Counted from the first letter of the stretch, positions 1 to 9,078 are shown. The stretch: DNA of 64,000 nucleotides from Bin55 sp965205965 (GCA_965205965.1 CBDBHT010000006.1:248001-312000), one strand, 5' to 3'. Numbers and translations: made by a program. Notes: generated from the sequence alone by a model not told the origin.

Positions 1-56
1 CGCCATATCTGCGAACGGCTGTCCAGTCGCGGTCTTTATGGAATATGGAGATGTAG

Positions 57-620
57 ATGTCCCCTCTGCCGTTGTTTAGTAAAATTATTATCCCATGTTT
101 AAGTGCCGGCATTCTTACGGCATGCGGTGCTTGTCAGGTTTCTACTCCGATGCCAGCACCAGATCCAGCCCCAACGCCTACGCCGGTCATAGAACCTGCC
201 CCAACGCCAGTTGAACCTACACCGAAGTCAACTGGTCCGTCGTTTGAATCCACACCTAGCGGCAAAATTATCATGGGCGTGGATAACCGACCAGTGAAGG
301 CAACTTTTTACTTTGACCTAGATAAGGCCGTTATCGCGAGCAGCGACCTAAACATACTCAGTACGCATGCTGAGTTGCTCGTGGCCAATCAAAGTCAACA
401 TGTAGTTATTAAAGGCCATTGCGATGAACGGGGTACGCGCCAATACAACCTTGCGCTCGGAGAGCGACGCGCTAATGCGGTACGGGATTATCTAATATCG
501 GAGGGAGTCAGCTCATCTCAAATCGATACGATAAGTTATGGGGAAGAAAAGCCGGTGGACAGTGCGTCAAACGAGACGGCGTATGCCAAGAATCGGCGTG
601 CGGAACTACATTACCCATAA
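57..620 (+). CDS. pal: Peptidoglycan-associated lipoprotein Pal
   Basis: Outer-membrane lipoprotein of the Tol-Pal envelope system; it anchors the outer membrane to peptidoglycan and works in cell constriction. The N-terminus is a lipoprotein signal with lipobox L-T-A-C, Cys23 being the lipidated residue. A Pro-rich linker (about residues 30-60, repeated PAPTP) leads to a C-terminal OmpA-like domain (about 75-187) with the expected features: FDLDKAVI, GHCDERGTRQYN and the LGERRANAV stretch that binds diaminopimelate. At 187 aa the length is normal for Pal. The next gene, cpoB, follows by 39 nt in the classical pal-cpoB order; tolB would lie upstream, outside the window. Identity is well supported by domain and context. 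Confidence 0.95.
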   Translation: MSPLPLFSKIIIPCLSAGILTACGACQVSTPMPAPDPAPTPTPVIEPAPTPVEPTPKSTGPSFESTPSGKIIMGVDNRPVKATFYFDLDKAVIASSDLNILSTHAELLVANQSQHVVIKGHCDERGTRQYNLALGERRANAVRDYLISEGVSSSQIDTISYGEEKPVDSASNETAYAKNRRAELHYP

Positions 621-659
621 TCCAATTTTGAGTGCAGTTGGTTGTTGCAACGATACTCT

Positions 660-1406
660 ATGACAATTGAGCGAAGGGCGGTGACGGCCGTTATCGCCCT
701 AGCGTCTCTATTGCTTTTGTTTACAGGCCATCTGTCAGCACAGGAGGCAACAACGATAGAGACCGATGCGGATATTGAAGAGACCATCACTGAGCAAGAA
801 GATACTGCCATTTCGCAAGCGGCTACCGTTCCAAATCTTTATTACAAACAGCAGCGGATCGAAAACGAAGTACAAGCACTTACCGGGCGCATTGAAAAGC
901 TGGAGTATCAGTTGCAGTACCTAACGCACCGACTTGAGGAAGTCTATATTGACCTAGACCGACGCATTCTTAACGTGGGTAACAAGGCGCAGATCGCATC
1001 AGATGCTATCGCGACAGCACCAGATGATACGGAAGCCGGCGTGTATCGTAACGCTTTTCAGCTACTTCAGGACAAGAGCTATTCTCAAGCTGGTGAGACT
1101 TTCGAAGCATTTATTTCCCGGTATCCCAATGCAGAGCGCGTGCCTGACGCTCTGTATTGGGTTGGGGAGATCAATCTTGAAAAGGACCCACCATCCTTAG
1201 AGAAAGCAAGGCAACAGTTCATGCAAATGGTCCGTCAGTACCCAGATCATTCTAAAACTCCAGAGGCACTTTATAAGCTCGCTTATATTTATCATCAACT
1301 TGGCGACACGTCTCAAGCACTAGAGTATCTTGACCGCGTGATCAATGACTACCCAAACGACACCGCGGCCAAGCTCGCGGAGCAACTTGCCGACGAGTTG
1401 CGTTGA
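660..1406 (+). CDS. cpoB: Cell division coordinator CpoB (YbgF)
   Basis: Periplasmic TPR protein that links peptidoglycan synthesis to Tol-Pal driven outer-membrane constriction. I choose ATG 660 over the upstream in-frame TTG 642, because it gives a clean signal peptide (MTIERRAVTAVIALASLLLL followed by an A-Q-E cleavage site). A coiled coil of about 45 residues with regular Leu/Ile spacing follows (around YYKQQRIENEVQAL), which is the trimerisation helix. Three TPR-like repeats fill the C-terminus (AFQLLQDKSYSQAGETFEAF, ALYWVGEINL, ALYKLAYIYHQLGD). Length (248 aa) and gene order after pal fit the family. Confidence 0.93.
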   Translation: MTIERRAVTAVIALASLLLLFTGHLSAQEATTIETDADIEETITEQEDTAISQAATVPNLYYKQQRIENEVQALTGRIEKLEYQLQYLTHRLEEVYIDLDRRILNVGNKAQIASDAIATAPDDTEAGVYRNAFQLLQDKSYSQAGETFEAFISRYPNAERVPDALYWVGEINLEKDPPSLEKARQQFMQMVRQYPDHSKTPEALYKLAYIYHQLGDTSQALEYLDRVINDYPNDTAAKLAEQLADELR

Positions 1407-1625
1407 TTGCAAAATGAAACATTTGCGAGCTGGAGTTTCGGATTACACGGCAGCCATTCCCCGTATCGTTTCATTTTAGGCTTGACGTTGGTCTTTCCGT
1501 GTTTGGGTACGGGAAACCGACGTTTTCAGGCGGTTCAGGTTCACATGGCATGTTGTCAGTGCATTGAGACGACGGGCTTCAGGTGCCGATATGCGAGTTC
1601 CTTGATAGTTACAGGGCGGCATGGG
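1407..1625 (+). pseudogene. Decayed queE-like fragment
   Basis: Starting at the cpoB stop, three pieces in shifted frames resemble 7-carboxy-7-deazaguanine synthase: NETFAS (like the NE-F-SLQGE start of QueE), then TFSGGSGS (like the YAFSGG segment after the radical-SAM cysteines), then SLIVTGR (like the VTGGEP motif). queE commonly follows pal-cpoB in proteobacteria, which supports the reading. The CxxxCxxC cysteines are not intact and the remainder is cut off by an IS50-like fragment at 1626. The call rests on short motifs plus context, so it is tentative. Confidence 0.4.
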
Positions 1626-1746
1626 CTGCCGATTACACCCATCTCCAGTTAAACTTCATTCATCGGGTCACAGCAGTTTATAGACGTAGTCGGGACCTTT
1701 CTCTCGGGCGAGGTGGATGCGCTCTCGTAGGCATCGGCCTGATGCA
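1626..1746 (-). mobile_element. IS50-like (IS4 family) 3' end fragment
   Basis: Begins with the terminal sequence CTGCCGATTACAC, which recurs at 20901 and at both ends of the 434-bp element at 24669-25102. On the minus strand it encodes the degenerate end of a transposase (the HQADAYE stretch corresponds to MHQADTYQRLI in the better copy at 20901-21360). The terminus resembles the Tn5/IS50 end (CTGACTCTTATACACAAGT). Only the 3' end is present; it abuts another IS4 fragment at 1747. Confidence 0.6.
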
Positions 1747-1856
1747 CCAACAATGGCATTCGTTTAGTGAATTTTCCCATTCGGTTAAGGATTCGGTCTT
1801 GGGTTTTGGTTATCCGCTGATTTTTTATTCCGTTAGCGGACTGTCGTTGCCGGTGC
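1747..1856 (-). mobile_element. 3' terminal fragment of the DUF4338-IS4 element
   Basis: About 105 bp nearly identical, in reverse orientation, to 28150-28255, which is the segment after the stop codon of the IS4-type transposase described at 25352-28165. Shared landmarks are AATGGCATTCGTTTAGTGAA and the AT-rich ATTTTTTATTCCGTTAGCG. It is non-coding and ends exactly where MITE family A starts (1857). Confidence 0.6.
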
Positions 1857-2072
1857 CCAGTAATTTCCAGCGAGTTGTGAACTGCTGGTTTTAATAAGAC
1901 TTTCGGCTGTTTTCGGCCCATGGTTTTCGCGAACTTTTGTCATTTTCCGGGCTGTATAAATTGGGGCAGGTCATCAAACTGGAGTGAAAAAATAGTTAAA
2001 CTAAAGAAATGCTCACACATCTCTTGAACATACTGCCAGTATCTAGATATTTGCTCACTGGAAATTACTAGA
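1857..2072 (+). mobile_element. MITE family A, copy 1 (216 bp)
   Basis: Bounded by inverted CCAGTAATTTCCAG and CTGGAAATTACTAG. The interior is shared with 51871-52079 and, inverted, with 60748-60964, including TTTTCGCGAACTTTTGTCA and GGGCTGTATAAATTGGGGC. No coding potential. The three copies share both ends, so they behave as a discrete miniature inverted-repeat element whose transposase is not visible here. Confidence 0.85.
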
Positions 2073-2100
2073 CATGGAGAACCGCCTCAAGGAACAGCAG

Positions 2101-2214
2101 CTGGACATCTCTATTTATTCCTGTTTTGACGAATCATTCTCTACATAAGCATTTGATTATTCAATAATTATCTGTTTTAGATAATAACAAGTCTGTAGGT
2201 TAATAGAGGTTTCC
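2101..2214 (+). mobile_element. MITE family B, copy 1
   Basis: Short AT-rich element with ends GGACATCTCTATTTATTCC and (reverse complement) GGAAACCTCTATTAACCTAC. Related copies are at 12798-12907, 24477-24586 (inverted) and 29149-29252. The CAGCTGG at both edges (about 2098 and 2214) may be a target duplication. Interior is non-coding and palindromic in part. Confidence 0.7.
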
Positions 2215-2221
2215 AGCTGGA

Positions 2222-2686
2222 TCTCTTTGCCGATCGGGAATCCTGTCACCGCTTCTGGTACAACCAGTTCCCGGCAGTTGCTGTCAGCTTTGGCCTATGC
2301 CCTGATCGAGGGGTGGTGCCGCTTGGCACTTAGACGCACGGCACTCGCCACGGCCAGCCCGAAACCGCATCCGCCGCCTGACCTTGCTGCGAATCGGAGC
2401 TGTGGTGCTGCGCCATACTCGCCTGCTCCTGCTCAGCAGCACCTGCCCGCACCAAGAGTGGTTCCACACGGTCGCCGCTCCGCCTGGACACCTCCTGACC
2501 ATCGCCGAGTGCTACCCCGGCACCGTTGACCAACTAACGGGGGTAAGGGGGAAGTGTGTCCAAAATCCGCAAAACCGCGCCCGGAACCACGGATCATGGG
2601 CGAAATGCGGACGTGGACACTCCGGTTACCGCTCCAAACCGAAAAACGGCCCCATCTCGCACTGCTCATACCATGCAATATTGGGG
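2222..2686 (+). pseudogene. IS1380-family transposase C-terminal remnant and right end
   Basis: Two frames together give the typical IS1380 C-terminus: LLSALAYALIE, then ALRRTALATASPE, LLRIGAVVLRHTRLLLLSS and HQEWFHTVA. A frameshift lies near 2320. After the stop, about 120 bp of right end follows and finishes at ATATTGGGG followed by CTAG, the same edge as in the two deletion derivatives at 3500-3775 and 58392-58668. The 5' half of the element is missing. Confidence 0.65.
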
Positions 2687-2840
2687 CTAGTCGTCCCCCA
2701 ATATCCGTCATGTCTACCTCTCGGGACGCCCTCCCCCCCCCCCCCCGAAAGCGACCCGGAGAGCATTCTCAGTACTTGCTGAACCCTAGGAGCTGGATTA
2801 TCCGCCGTAAGTATCCCCAATCGGTGTGATCCCCTGAGCG

Positions 2841-2895
2841 GCGGATACCATCACGTGGCTTAAACCCGTCGTAAAATGGCGTTTCCCACAGACAC
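2841..2895 (+). repeat. 55-bp repeat beside tRNA-Lys
   Basis: Sequence running from GCGGATACCATCACG to CCCACAGACAC is repeated in inverted orientation at 56938-56992 with few mismatches. It contains TTAAACCCGTCGTAAAATGG. No inverted termini or coding capacity are visible. It lies 16 bp from the 3' end of the tRNA gene, so an old attachment or insertion scar is possible but not shown. Confidence 0.6.
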
Positions 2896-2910
2896 GAATT
2901 AGAATCCTTA

Positions 2911-2986
2911 TGGTGGGCCGTCTGGGACTCGAACCCAGGACCAACGGGTTAAAAGCCCGGTGCTCTACCAGCTGAGCTAACGACCC
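2911..2986 (-). tRNA. tRNA-Lys (anticodon TTT)
   Basis: On the minus strand a complete 76-nt cloverleaf including an encoded CCA. The acceptor stem GGGTCGT pairs with ACGGCCC (one G-U). The D arm is AGCTC/GAGC, the anticodon loop CTTTTAA gives TTT, and the T arm is CTGGG-TTCGAGT-CCCAG. It reads Lys codons AAA/AAG. It lies alone between IS debris. Confidence 0.95.
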
Positions 2987-3499
2987 CACCGATTAATGTT
3001 GCATTTTAAATGTCACGTTAATGCCTAACAAGGAATGCCTTATGGAAATGCGGTAGTAGTTTATGTGGGGTTGCGGGAAAAGTCGCTATGGTATTTCCAC
3101 AACGGGATTGTTCCATTGATGAGTGGGTAACTACCATCACCGGTACCGTCAATAGGACGAGATATGTGCAATCGTACGTATTTGCTGGACAAGGTTGCTA
3201 CGGCGGATATTGTAAAAGAAATTTCTAACTGGACTTTTGTGACTATATAAAGGCGAATCTTTAGCACGGATAGTCGAATCTTAGATGTGGCGTATGGAAG
3301 ATGCAACCACTTTGACTAAATTGCTACATGTACAAAGCCGAATATACGGCCTTTCCCGAACTGGCACAGGAGCTGCCTACCATTCCATCAATCACTATAA
3401 GTCTGGAAACCCCGCATACTATGGGTGCAATGAGTTGAGTGCTGAATCTCGGATGCCCAAAGTACGGGATAAACAAAAGGATCTACGTTGTAGGACTAG
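2987..3499. other. Intergenic, no gene recognised
   Basis: Between the tRNA and the IS1380 derivative. Short open frames exist on both strands but none has a plausible start, composition or recognisable motif. I see nothing else. Confidence 0.5.
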
Positions 3500-3775
3500 C
3501 CCCAATATTGCATGAGCAGTGCGAGATAGATCCCTTTTTCGGTTCGGAGCGGTAACCAGGGTTCCCATGTCTGGCAGCGAAATACCTCCGTTACCGGTGG
3601 TCGCGCCGCCACTGCAGCTGAATTTGGCCTCCACCTTGCTGCGTTGCACGGATGAAAAGCGGATAGGATTTGGGTAACATTTCATCACAGCAAGGTCTTC
3701 TTCGATAGGTATCTGAGCTCATTGGATGATATCGAATTATAGGAGCCTTGCTGTTTTACTCGTGCATTATCCGGG
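3500..3775 (-). mobile_element. IS1380 internal-deletion derivative, copy 1 (276 bp)
   Basis: Flanked on both sides by CTAG (3496-3499 and 3776-3779), consistent with the 4-bp duplication of the IS1380 family. Imperfect terminal inverted repeats are CCCGGATAATGCACGAG and CCCCAATATTGCATGAG. On the minus strand an ATG at 3688 opens the transposase N-terminus (KCYPNPIRFSSVQRSKVEA, then SGGATTGNGGISL), which then joins directly to the element's right end. The transposase core is deleted. Same structure as 58392-58668. Confidence 0.8.
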
Positions 3776-3940
3776 CTAGAAGCCTGCATCGTAGAAATGT
3801 GGGAACACTCTTTAGTAGGACAAATTTCCTGAAATATATTTCACAGGATGTGTAATTTCTATTCCAAGTCAATTACGGCTTGGCTATCCTAAAAATTTTC
3901 TAAGTGCAGGCTCCCAGGTGAATCGTAATGGTGGTAGTTA

Positions 3941-4819
3941 TCAGCCGAAGCTAGGCAACGGGTTGATCGGAGGCCATGATTCTTTTGTGGAAAGTACTGT
4001 TTCTCCAATTGCTTTGACATCCCATGCTCCTGCTGCCTCGTCTTGGAATGCGACCGTTGAGAGCTGCCACGAAAGCAAAGAAACCCGATTTCCAGCAACA
4101 AGCCACGTCCTGCCAGTGACTTCCTTGGCTTCATCCGTGCAGAGCCACACTACCATCGGTGAGACTTGTTCGGGTGGCAACTGGTCTTTAATCTCATCGG
4201 TAAAAATGTCCTCCGTAAGGCGTGAGAGTGCCGTGGGAGCTACAATATTTACAGTGACTCCATATTTCATCCCTTCTAGGTAAAGGCATCGAGCCATACC
4301 TGCAATACCTGCTTTGGCGGCACCGTAATTAGTCTGCCCAAAATTGCCAAGCAGGCCCGATGTGGAGCTCGTAACGATAATCCGACCACCTTCACCTTGG
4401 GCAAGCATTTGGTCATATGCGGCTTTGGTAGTGATATATGTACCTTTCAAGTGCACGGTAACAACGGTGTCCCACATTTCGTCGGTCATGTTCTTAAACG
4501 TTTTATCACGCAAGATCCCAGCATTAGCAATAAAAATATCTAGACGGCCAAAATTCTCGACCGCGCGTTGAACCATTGCTTGAGCATCATCTGGTATTGA
4601 GACGTTTCCATAATCAGCTACTGCCTTACCTCCAGCGTCAGTAATCTCCTGTACTACTAAGTCGGCCATGTTCGTGCCCGATCCGGTGCCATCTCTCGCA
4701 CCCCCCAAATCGTTTACGACCACACTCGCGCCCTCTTGTGCGAGCAGTAATGCGTGTGTGCGGCCTAACCCTCCACCGGCACCGGTGACCAACGCAACTT
4801 TGCCATCTAATAATCCCAT
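3941..4819 (-). CDS. SDR-family oxidoreductase, HSD17B4-like
   Basis: NAD(P)-dependent short-chain dehydrogenase. The Rossmann glycine motif TGAGGGLG is at residues 12-19, NAG at 99-101, the catalytic Ser around 151, Tyr165 and Lys169 (YGAAK). The acidic Asp37 after the second strand (VVVNDLGG) favours NAD. The insert DGTGSGTNMAD after strand 2 and the order of motifs match the dehydrogenase domain of multifunctional enzyme type 2, which oxidises (R)-3-hydroxyacyl-CoA; the substrate here is inferred. At 292 aa it is a stand-alone domain with about 40 extra C-terminal residues (from about 252) that look unlike the family and may be an extension after a local frame change. No clear operon partner. 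Confidence 0.8.
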   Translation of the reverse strand: MGLLDGKVALVTGAGGGLGRTHALLLAQEGASVVVNDLGGARDGTGSGTNMADLVVQEITDAGGKAVADYGNVSIPDDAQAMVQRAVENFGRLDIFIANAGILRDKTFKNMTDEMWDTVVTVHLKGTYITTKAAYDQMLAQGEGGRIIVTSSTSGLLGNFGQTNYGAAKAGIAGMARCLYLEGMKYGVTVNIVAPTALSRLTEDIFTDEIKDQLPPEQVSPMVVWLCTDEAKEVTGRTWLVAGNRVSLLSWQLSTVAFQDEAAGAWDVKAIGETVLSTKESWPPINPLPSFG

Positions 4820-5449
4820 GACCTACTCCTTTAATATTTTCGCATTGAAGAAGTATGGCATTGTTCAGATGTTTGCTTTAAGTGCAATAGAAGGCGGTGG
4901 ACTTAGATAAGTTATTTAGGAGTACTCATTACTTCTGTTAGCGGTTAGCCAGCGACGCCTATTGCATCATGTACCAACTCGCGCTTGTGGCATGGCGTAA
5001 CCATGTTTGAGTGATCTACTCAAAGAGGCTATACAATTAAGACTATTTTCATGAGCAAGTAGCAATTGCAATCGAGGCTTCCAGCTACTGGTTTCAAGAT
5101 ACGGTCGCTGACTTTCTAAAACTAATCAATCAAATTTTGTCGGCATACCTTAAGTACATACTCCTTTCCTTAAGGGTTTTGCCCAAGCACTACTCCGTCA
5201 GACAAATGAATACTTTCGTGACCTATCCGACAAGATACTATGAAAGGCAGTCGATATCACGGTACATGCATTGCTAAAAGATGGCTATAAGAGTTGATAC
5301 GGTGTGAGACTTTTTAGTTCAATAAACCGTAGGTTCTGGTTACGTAGGATGTACTACAGAACAACCACATTGTGTGTGTCGAGGAAAACTATGGTATGTC
5401 TCGAACATAATCCATACTCGTAGTCTTGTGGTTATGTTGCTTCGCGTGG
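4820..5449. other. Intergenic, no gene recognised
   Basis: About 630 bp, stop codons in all frames. It adjoins the decayed peptidase at 5450-5765 and may include more of that gene, but I could not recognise any further motif. Confidence 0.5.
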
Positions 5450-5765
5450 TTTCGATATGTTATTTGTGAGGACGGAAGTGGGCGTAGAGACATACTTCAC
5501 CTTCTGTATCCTCCAATCCGTGTTTCCTGTTAGTCTCATTCAACTTCATTCAAGGAACTCAATTTACTGGTAAGTACTGTAGTCATATTTTCCCATGCAT
5601 ACGGATAGGTGCCAATTCATCCTACTCGCCGTGGTAGATAAACACTGGCACTTTAATTTGGCTGGCACTATTTATTGGAGATCTTGAGATCAGCATATCG
5701 GTATCATTCCCAACGAATGTGAGAAGCAACCACAGGAGTATTATTTGGTATTGGCGGTCTACTTC
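5450..5765 (-). pseudogene. Decayed S9 (prolyl oligopeptidase) C-terminal remnant
   Basis: The minus strand reads NDTDMLISRSPINSAS, then QIKVPVFIYHGE, a stop, then DELAPIRMHGK, and in a further frame GLEDTEGE. This follows the S9 serine-peptidase C-terminal pattern (D-ML--SPI--A--IK-PVFIYHGE-D--VP---), including the catalytic Asp region. Several in-frame stops and frame changes show it is dead. The N-terminal propeller and the catalytic Ser region were not found, so only the last part survives. Confidence 0.65.
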
Positions 5766-5993
5766 ATGCTGATCACGACGCGCACTCTAAAATTGCGTGC
5801 TCGTATCTCAGGTGATCAAATTCGTTTATCAGCCGTATGCCTCCATGTGTTCTCGCAAGAATCAGATGCTACGATCGTTTAAAAATCCGATTGCGCATAA
5901 AGTAGAAAAAACGTTATAGATAGCGATTATGCTTGAGGACAAGGAAAGTACTTGCTAGCGTAGTAGTTGAGCCTAGTCGATAAATCTTGCTCT

Positions 5994-7538
5994 ATGAGTC
6001 TACTTAACATCCAGAAAGCTTTAATAAGCGTTTCCGACAAAACTAGCTTGATCTTGCTTTGCGAGGCTCTAGTGGACGCTTGTTGCGAGATTGTTGCTAC
6101 CGGTGGGACTGCAAAGACGATTGAGGCAGCTGGAATACCCGTAACGGAAGTGACTTCGTACACGAAATTTCCGGAAATGATGGATGGTCGTGTGAAGACG
6201 CTGCATCCGAAAATCCATGGTGGAATTCTGGCACGACGAGGTATCGATGACGAAGTCATAAGGAACTATGGCTTAGTGGCGATTGATTTAGTAGTTATCA
6301 ATCTCTACCCATTCGAGACCACGGTTGCCCGCGACGGATGTACGCAGAAAGAAGCGATAGAGAACATCGACATAGGTGGACCAGCATTAATCCGGTCAGC
6401 TGCCAAAAATCACCGCGATGTGCTTGTGATAGTCGATTCTAATGACTACCAAGAATTCTGCAGCAGACTAAGAGAAGGTTGTATTGATTTGGATTTCCGT
6501 TCACGAATGGCGGCAAAGGCATTCCGGCATACTGCCGCTTACGATGCTGCGATTGCCAAGTATTTTTCTCGCGAAGAACTTTTTCCAGAGAATCTAACTC
6601 TATGCTTCAAATGGCATGCAAATCTGCGTTATGGGGAAAACCCGCATCAAAAAGCCGCCTTCTATCTAGATGCGGAGAGTGCTCATGACCGGAGTGCCGT
6701 CATGCGGCAGTTACAAGGGAAGGATCTGTCGTTTAACAATATTGCGGATACGGATGCTGCGTTGGCCTGCGTTTTTGCTTTCGAGGAGCCCGCGTGTGTA
6801 ATCGTCAAACACGCCAATCCTTGTGGCGTAGCTATTGGTGATTCACCGCTAAGTGCGTACAACGCAGCTTATGCCACCGATCCCACGTCAGCATTCGGTG
6901 GAATTATTGCCTTTAATCGTCCCCTCGACCGGGCGGTTATTCGGAAAATCATTGATCGGCAATTTGCCGAAGTCATTGCTGCACCTGGTGTTGACGAGGA
7001 TGCAGTATCTGAGACTGCTCGCAAAAAGAACCTTCGAATATTGATCACGCCAGAGAAAGCAGTAGTCAGTAGTAGGTTTAGTTTTCGTCGCGTTGCGAGA
7101 GGTCTTCTGCTTCAAGAAAGCGATGACGTCCATCTTGACGAATCAGAATTGCGAGTCGTGACCGAAAGAGAACCAACGAAAACAGAGAGAGCAGATCTCA
7201 ATTTCGCTTGGAAAGTCGCTTGTTTCGTGAAATCTAATGCCATTGTTTTCGCTCGGGATGGGAGAACAGTGGGAGTTGGTGCTGGACAGACGAGTCGTGT
7301 GGTAAGTGCAATGATTGCAAAAGTAAAGGCGGAAGAAGAAGGGTTAGATACGAACGGTGCGGTGATGGCTTCCGATGCCTTTTTCCCTTTTCGCGACAGT
7401 ATCGACAAAGCGGCTGAGGCTGGTATTTGCGCGGTAATACAACCTGGCGGGTCGATACGCGACGATGAAGTTATCGCAGCAGCAAATGAATACGGCATAT
7501 CGATGCTCTTTACTGGCATACGACATTTTCGACACTGA
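5994..7538 (+). CDS. purH: Bifunctional AICAR transformylase / IMP cyclohydrolase PurH
   Basis: Cytosolic enzyme for the last two steps of IMP synthesis: formyl transfer to AICAR, then ring closure. I choose ATG 5994 (protein starts MSLLNIQKALISVSDKT) over an upstream in-frame TTG at 5967. The N-terminal MGS-like cyclohydrolase domain (about 1-200) has SVSDKT, the EVTSYTKFPEMMDGRVKTLHP segment and GGPALIRSAAKN. The transformylase domain shows RYGENPHQ and the catalytic KHANPCG (about residue 270), and ends with QPGGSIRDDEVI and FTGIRHFRH. About 514 aa is normal. purD starts 12 nt downstream, giving the common purHD pair. Confidence 0.97.
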   Translation: MSLLNIQKALISVSDKTSLILLCEALVDACCEIVATGGTAKTIEAAGIPVTEVTSYTKFPEMMDGRVKTLHPKIHGGILARRGIDDEVIRNYGLVAIDLVVINLYPFETTVARDGCTQKEAIENIDIGGPALIRSAAKNHRDVLVIVDSNDYQEFCSRLREGCIDLDFRSRMAAKAFRHTAAYDAAIAKYFSREELFPENLTLCFKWHANLRYGENPHQKAAFYLDAESAHDRSAVMRQLQGKDLSFNNIADTDAALACVFAFEEPACVIVKHANPCGVAIGDSPLSAYNAAYATDPTSAFGGIIAFNRPLDRAVIRKIIDRQFAEVIAAPGVDEDAVSETARKKNLRILITPEKAVVSSRFSFRRVARGLLLQESDDVHLDESELRVVTEREPTKTERADLNFAWKVACFVKSNAIVFARDGRTVGVGAGQTSRVVSAMIAKVKAEEEGLDTNGAVMASDAFFPFRDSIDKAAEAGICAVIQPGGSIRDDEVIAAANEYGISMLFTGIRHFRH

Positions 7539-7550
7539 GGCACAATCAGA

Positions 7551-8852
7551 ATGAATATTCTTGTAGTTGGCTCCGGAGGGCGCGAGCACGCGCTAGCGTG
7601 GAAACTTGCTCAATCGGATCAAGCAGGTACCGTTTTCGTTGCCCCTGGCAATGCGGGAACTGCGCTAGAGCCGGGGTGCCAAAATGTATCAATTTCGATA
7701 GGTGACTTCGCGGGGCTTGCGTCATTTGCAAAAAGGCAAAACGTCGAATTGACGATTGTTGGGCCGGAAGCACCGCTGGTTGACGGAATACGAGACTATT
7801 TTGACCAGCGGGGGTTACCGTGTTTTGCACCCTCGCGGCTCGCTGCTCAACTAGAGGGGTCGAAATCGTTCGCTAAGGAGTTTCTTCTACGGCACGGTAT
7901 TCCCACCGCACATCATTTCGCAACGACTGACCTAGAAGATGCGATGGCCTATATCAAAAAACAGAGCACACCGATTGTTGTTAAAGCGGATGGTTTGGCG
8001 GCTGGAAAGGGTGTAGTGGTAGCTCAGTCGCATGCGGAAGCTATAGAAATGACCACTCAAATGATGAAAGGGCAACACTTTGGTCATGCCGGAGCAAAGG
8101 TCGTCATTGAGGATTTTCTAGCTGGTGAGGAAGCGAGCTTCATTGTAATTGCGGATGGTGAGCGCATATTGCCGTTTGCCAGTTCTCAAGATCACAAACC
8201 GGTTTACAACGGAGACAAGGGATCAAATACTGGGGGAATGGGAGCATATTCACCAGCACCTGTCGTGACTAAGGCAATTCATCAACGCATCATGACCGAG
8301 ATTATTGAGCCCACGATTAGAGGTATGGCTGAAGAGGGAAATCCGTATCAAGGGTTTCTTTATGCTGGTTTGATGATTACGTCGGACGGGGCTCCCAACG
8401 TGATTGAATTCAATTGCCGATTTGGTGATCCGGAAGCACAACCGATCATGATGCGGCTTGAATCCGACTTGGTAGAGCTGTGTCTCAGTGCACTGGGGGA
8501 AGGGCTTGCTGATACTGCTATGCAATTTCTACCTAAAACCGCGTTAGGTGTTGTTATGGCGTCAGATGGATATCCTGGCGAATATCAGACGGGTATGTGC
8601 ATAGAGGGGCTGAGTGCTGACTTGGCGGACATAAAAGTTTTCCATGCCGGCACCCAAACTCATGGCGATGGAACAATTGTAACTTCGGGTGGGCGCGTAC
8701 TTTGTGTGGTCGGTTTAGGAAAAGACGTTGCACAGGCGCAGAAACGAGCGTACGAACGTGTAGCTATGATCAGTTGGGATGGCGGCGGAGGCGGTGCTTT
8801 TTATCGGACGGATATTGGTCATCGTGCGCTTGATCGTGAAGCGGTCATATAA
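7551..8852 (+). CDS. purD: Phosphoribosylamine-glycine ligase PurD
   Basis: ATP-grasp ligase joining phosphoribosylamine and glycine (GARS), the second committed step of purine synthesis. The N-terminus MNILVVGSGGREHALAWKL is diagnostic. The ATP-grasp core contains LEGSKSFAKEFL, VKADGLAAGKGVVVA, QDHKPVYNGDKGSNTGGMGAY and FNCRFGDPEAQ. The 433-aa length fits. It follows purH in the same direction with a 12-nt gap and is probably co-transcribed. Confidence 0.97.
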   Translation: MNILVVGSGGREHALAWKLAQSDQAGTVFVAPGNAGTALEPGCQNVSISIGDFAGLASFAKRQNVELTIVGPEAPLVDGIRDYFDQRGLPCFAPSRLAAQLEGSKSFAKEFLLRHGIPTAHHFATTDLEDAMAYIKKQSTPIVVKADGLAAGKGVVVAQSHAEAIEMTTQMMKGQHFGHAGAKVVIEDFLAGEEASFIVIADGERILPFASSQDHKPVYNGDKGSNTGGMGAYSPAPVVTKAIHQRIMTEIIEPTIRGMAEEGNPYQGFLYAGLMITSDGAPNVIEFNCRFGDPEAQPIMMRLESDLVELCLSALGEGLADTAMQFLPKTALGVVMASDGYPGEYQTGMCIEGLSADLADIKVFHAGTQTHGDGTIVTSGGRVLCVVGLGKDVAQAQKRAYERVAMISWDGGGGGAFYRTDIGHRALDREAVI

Positions 8853-9078
8853 ACGACACTTGGTGTTACTTGAAATGGCATTTATATACTTGATACTGGC
8901 TTCCCTCACAACCTTACTAGAGATCCTACAAATGAAAGATCGTCTTAGATGGACCGCCATAGCTTTGCTGCTCGTCGCAACCACGTAGATCGCCGTGGAC
9001 GAATACCTCTTCACGGAATGTGCTGAGGTCGGCCTGAAAATTTAATACTGAGTGGGAAGAGGAATATTCAGGTGGTCT

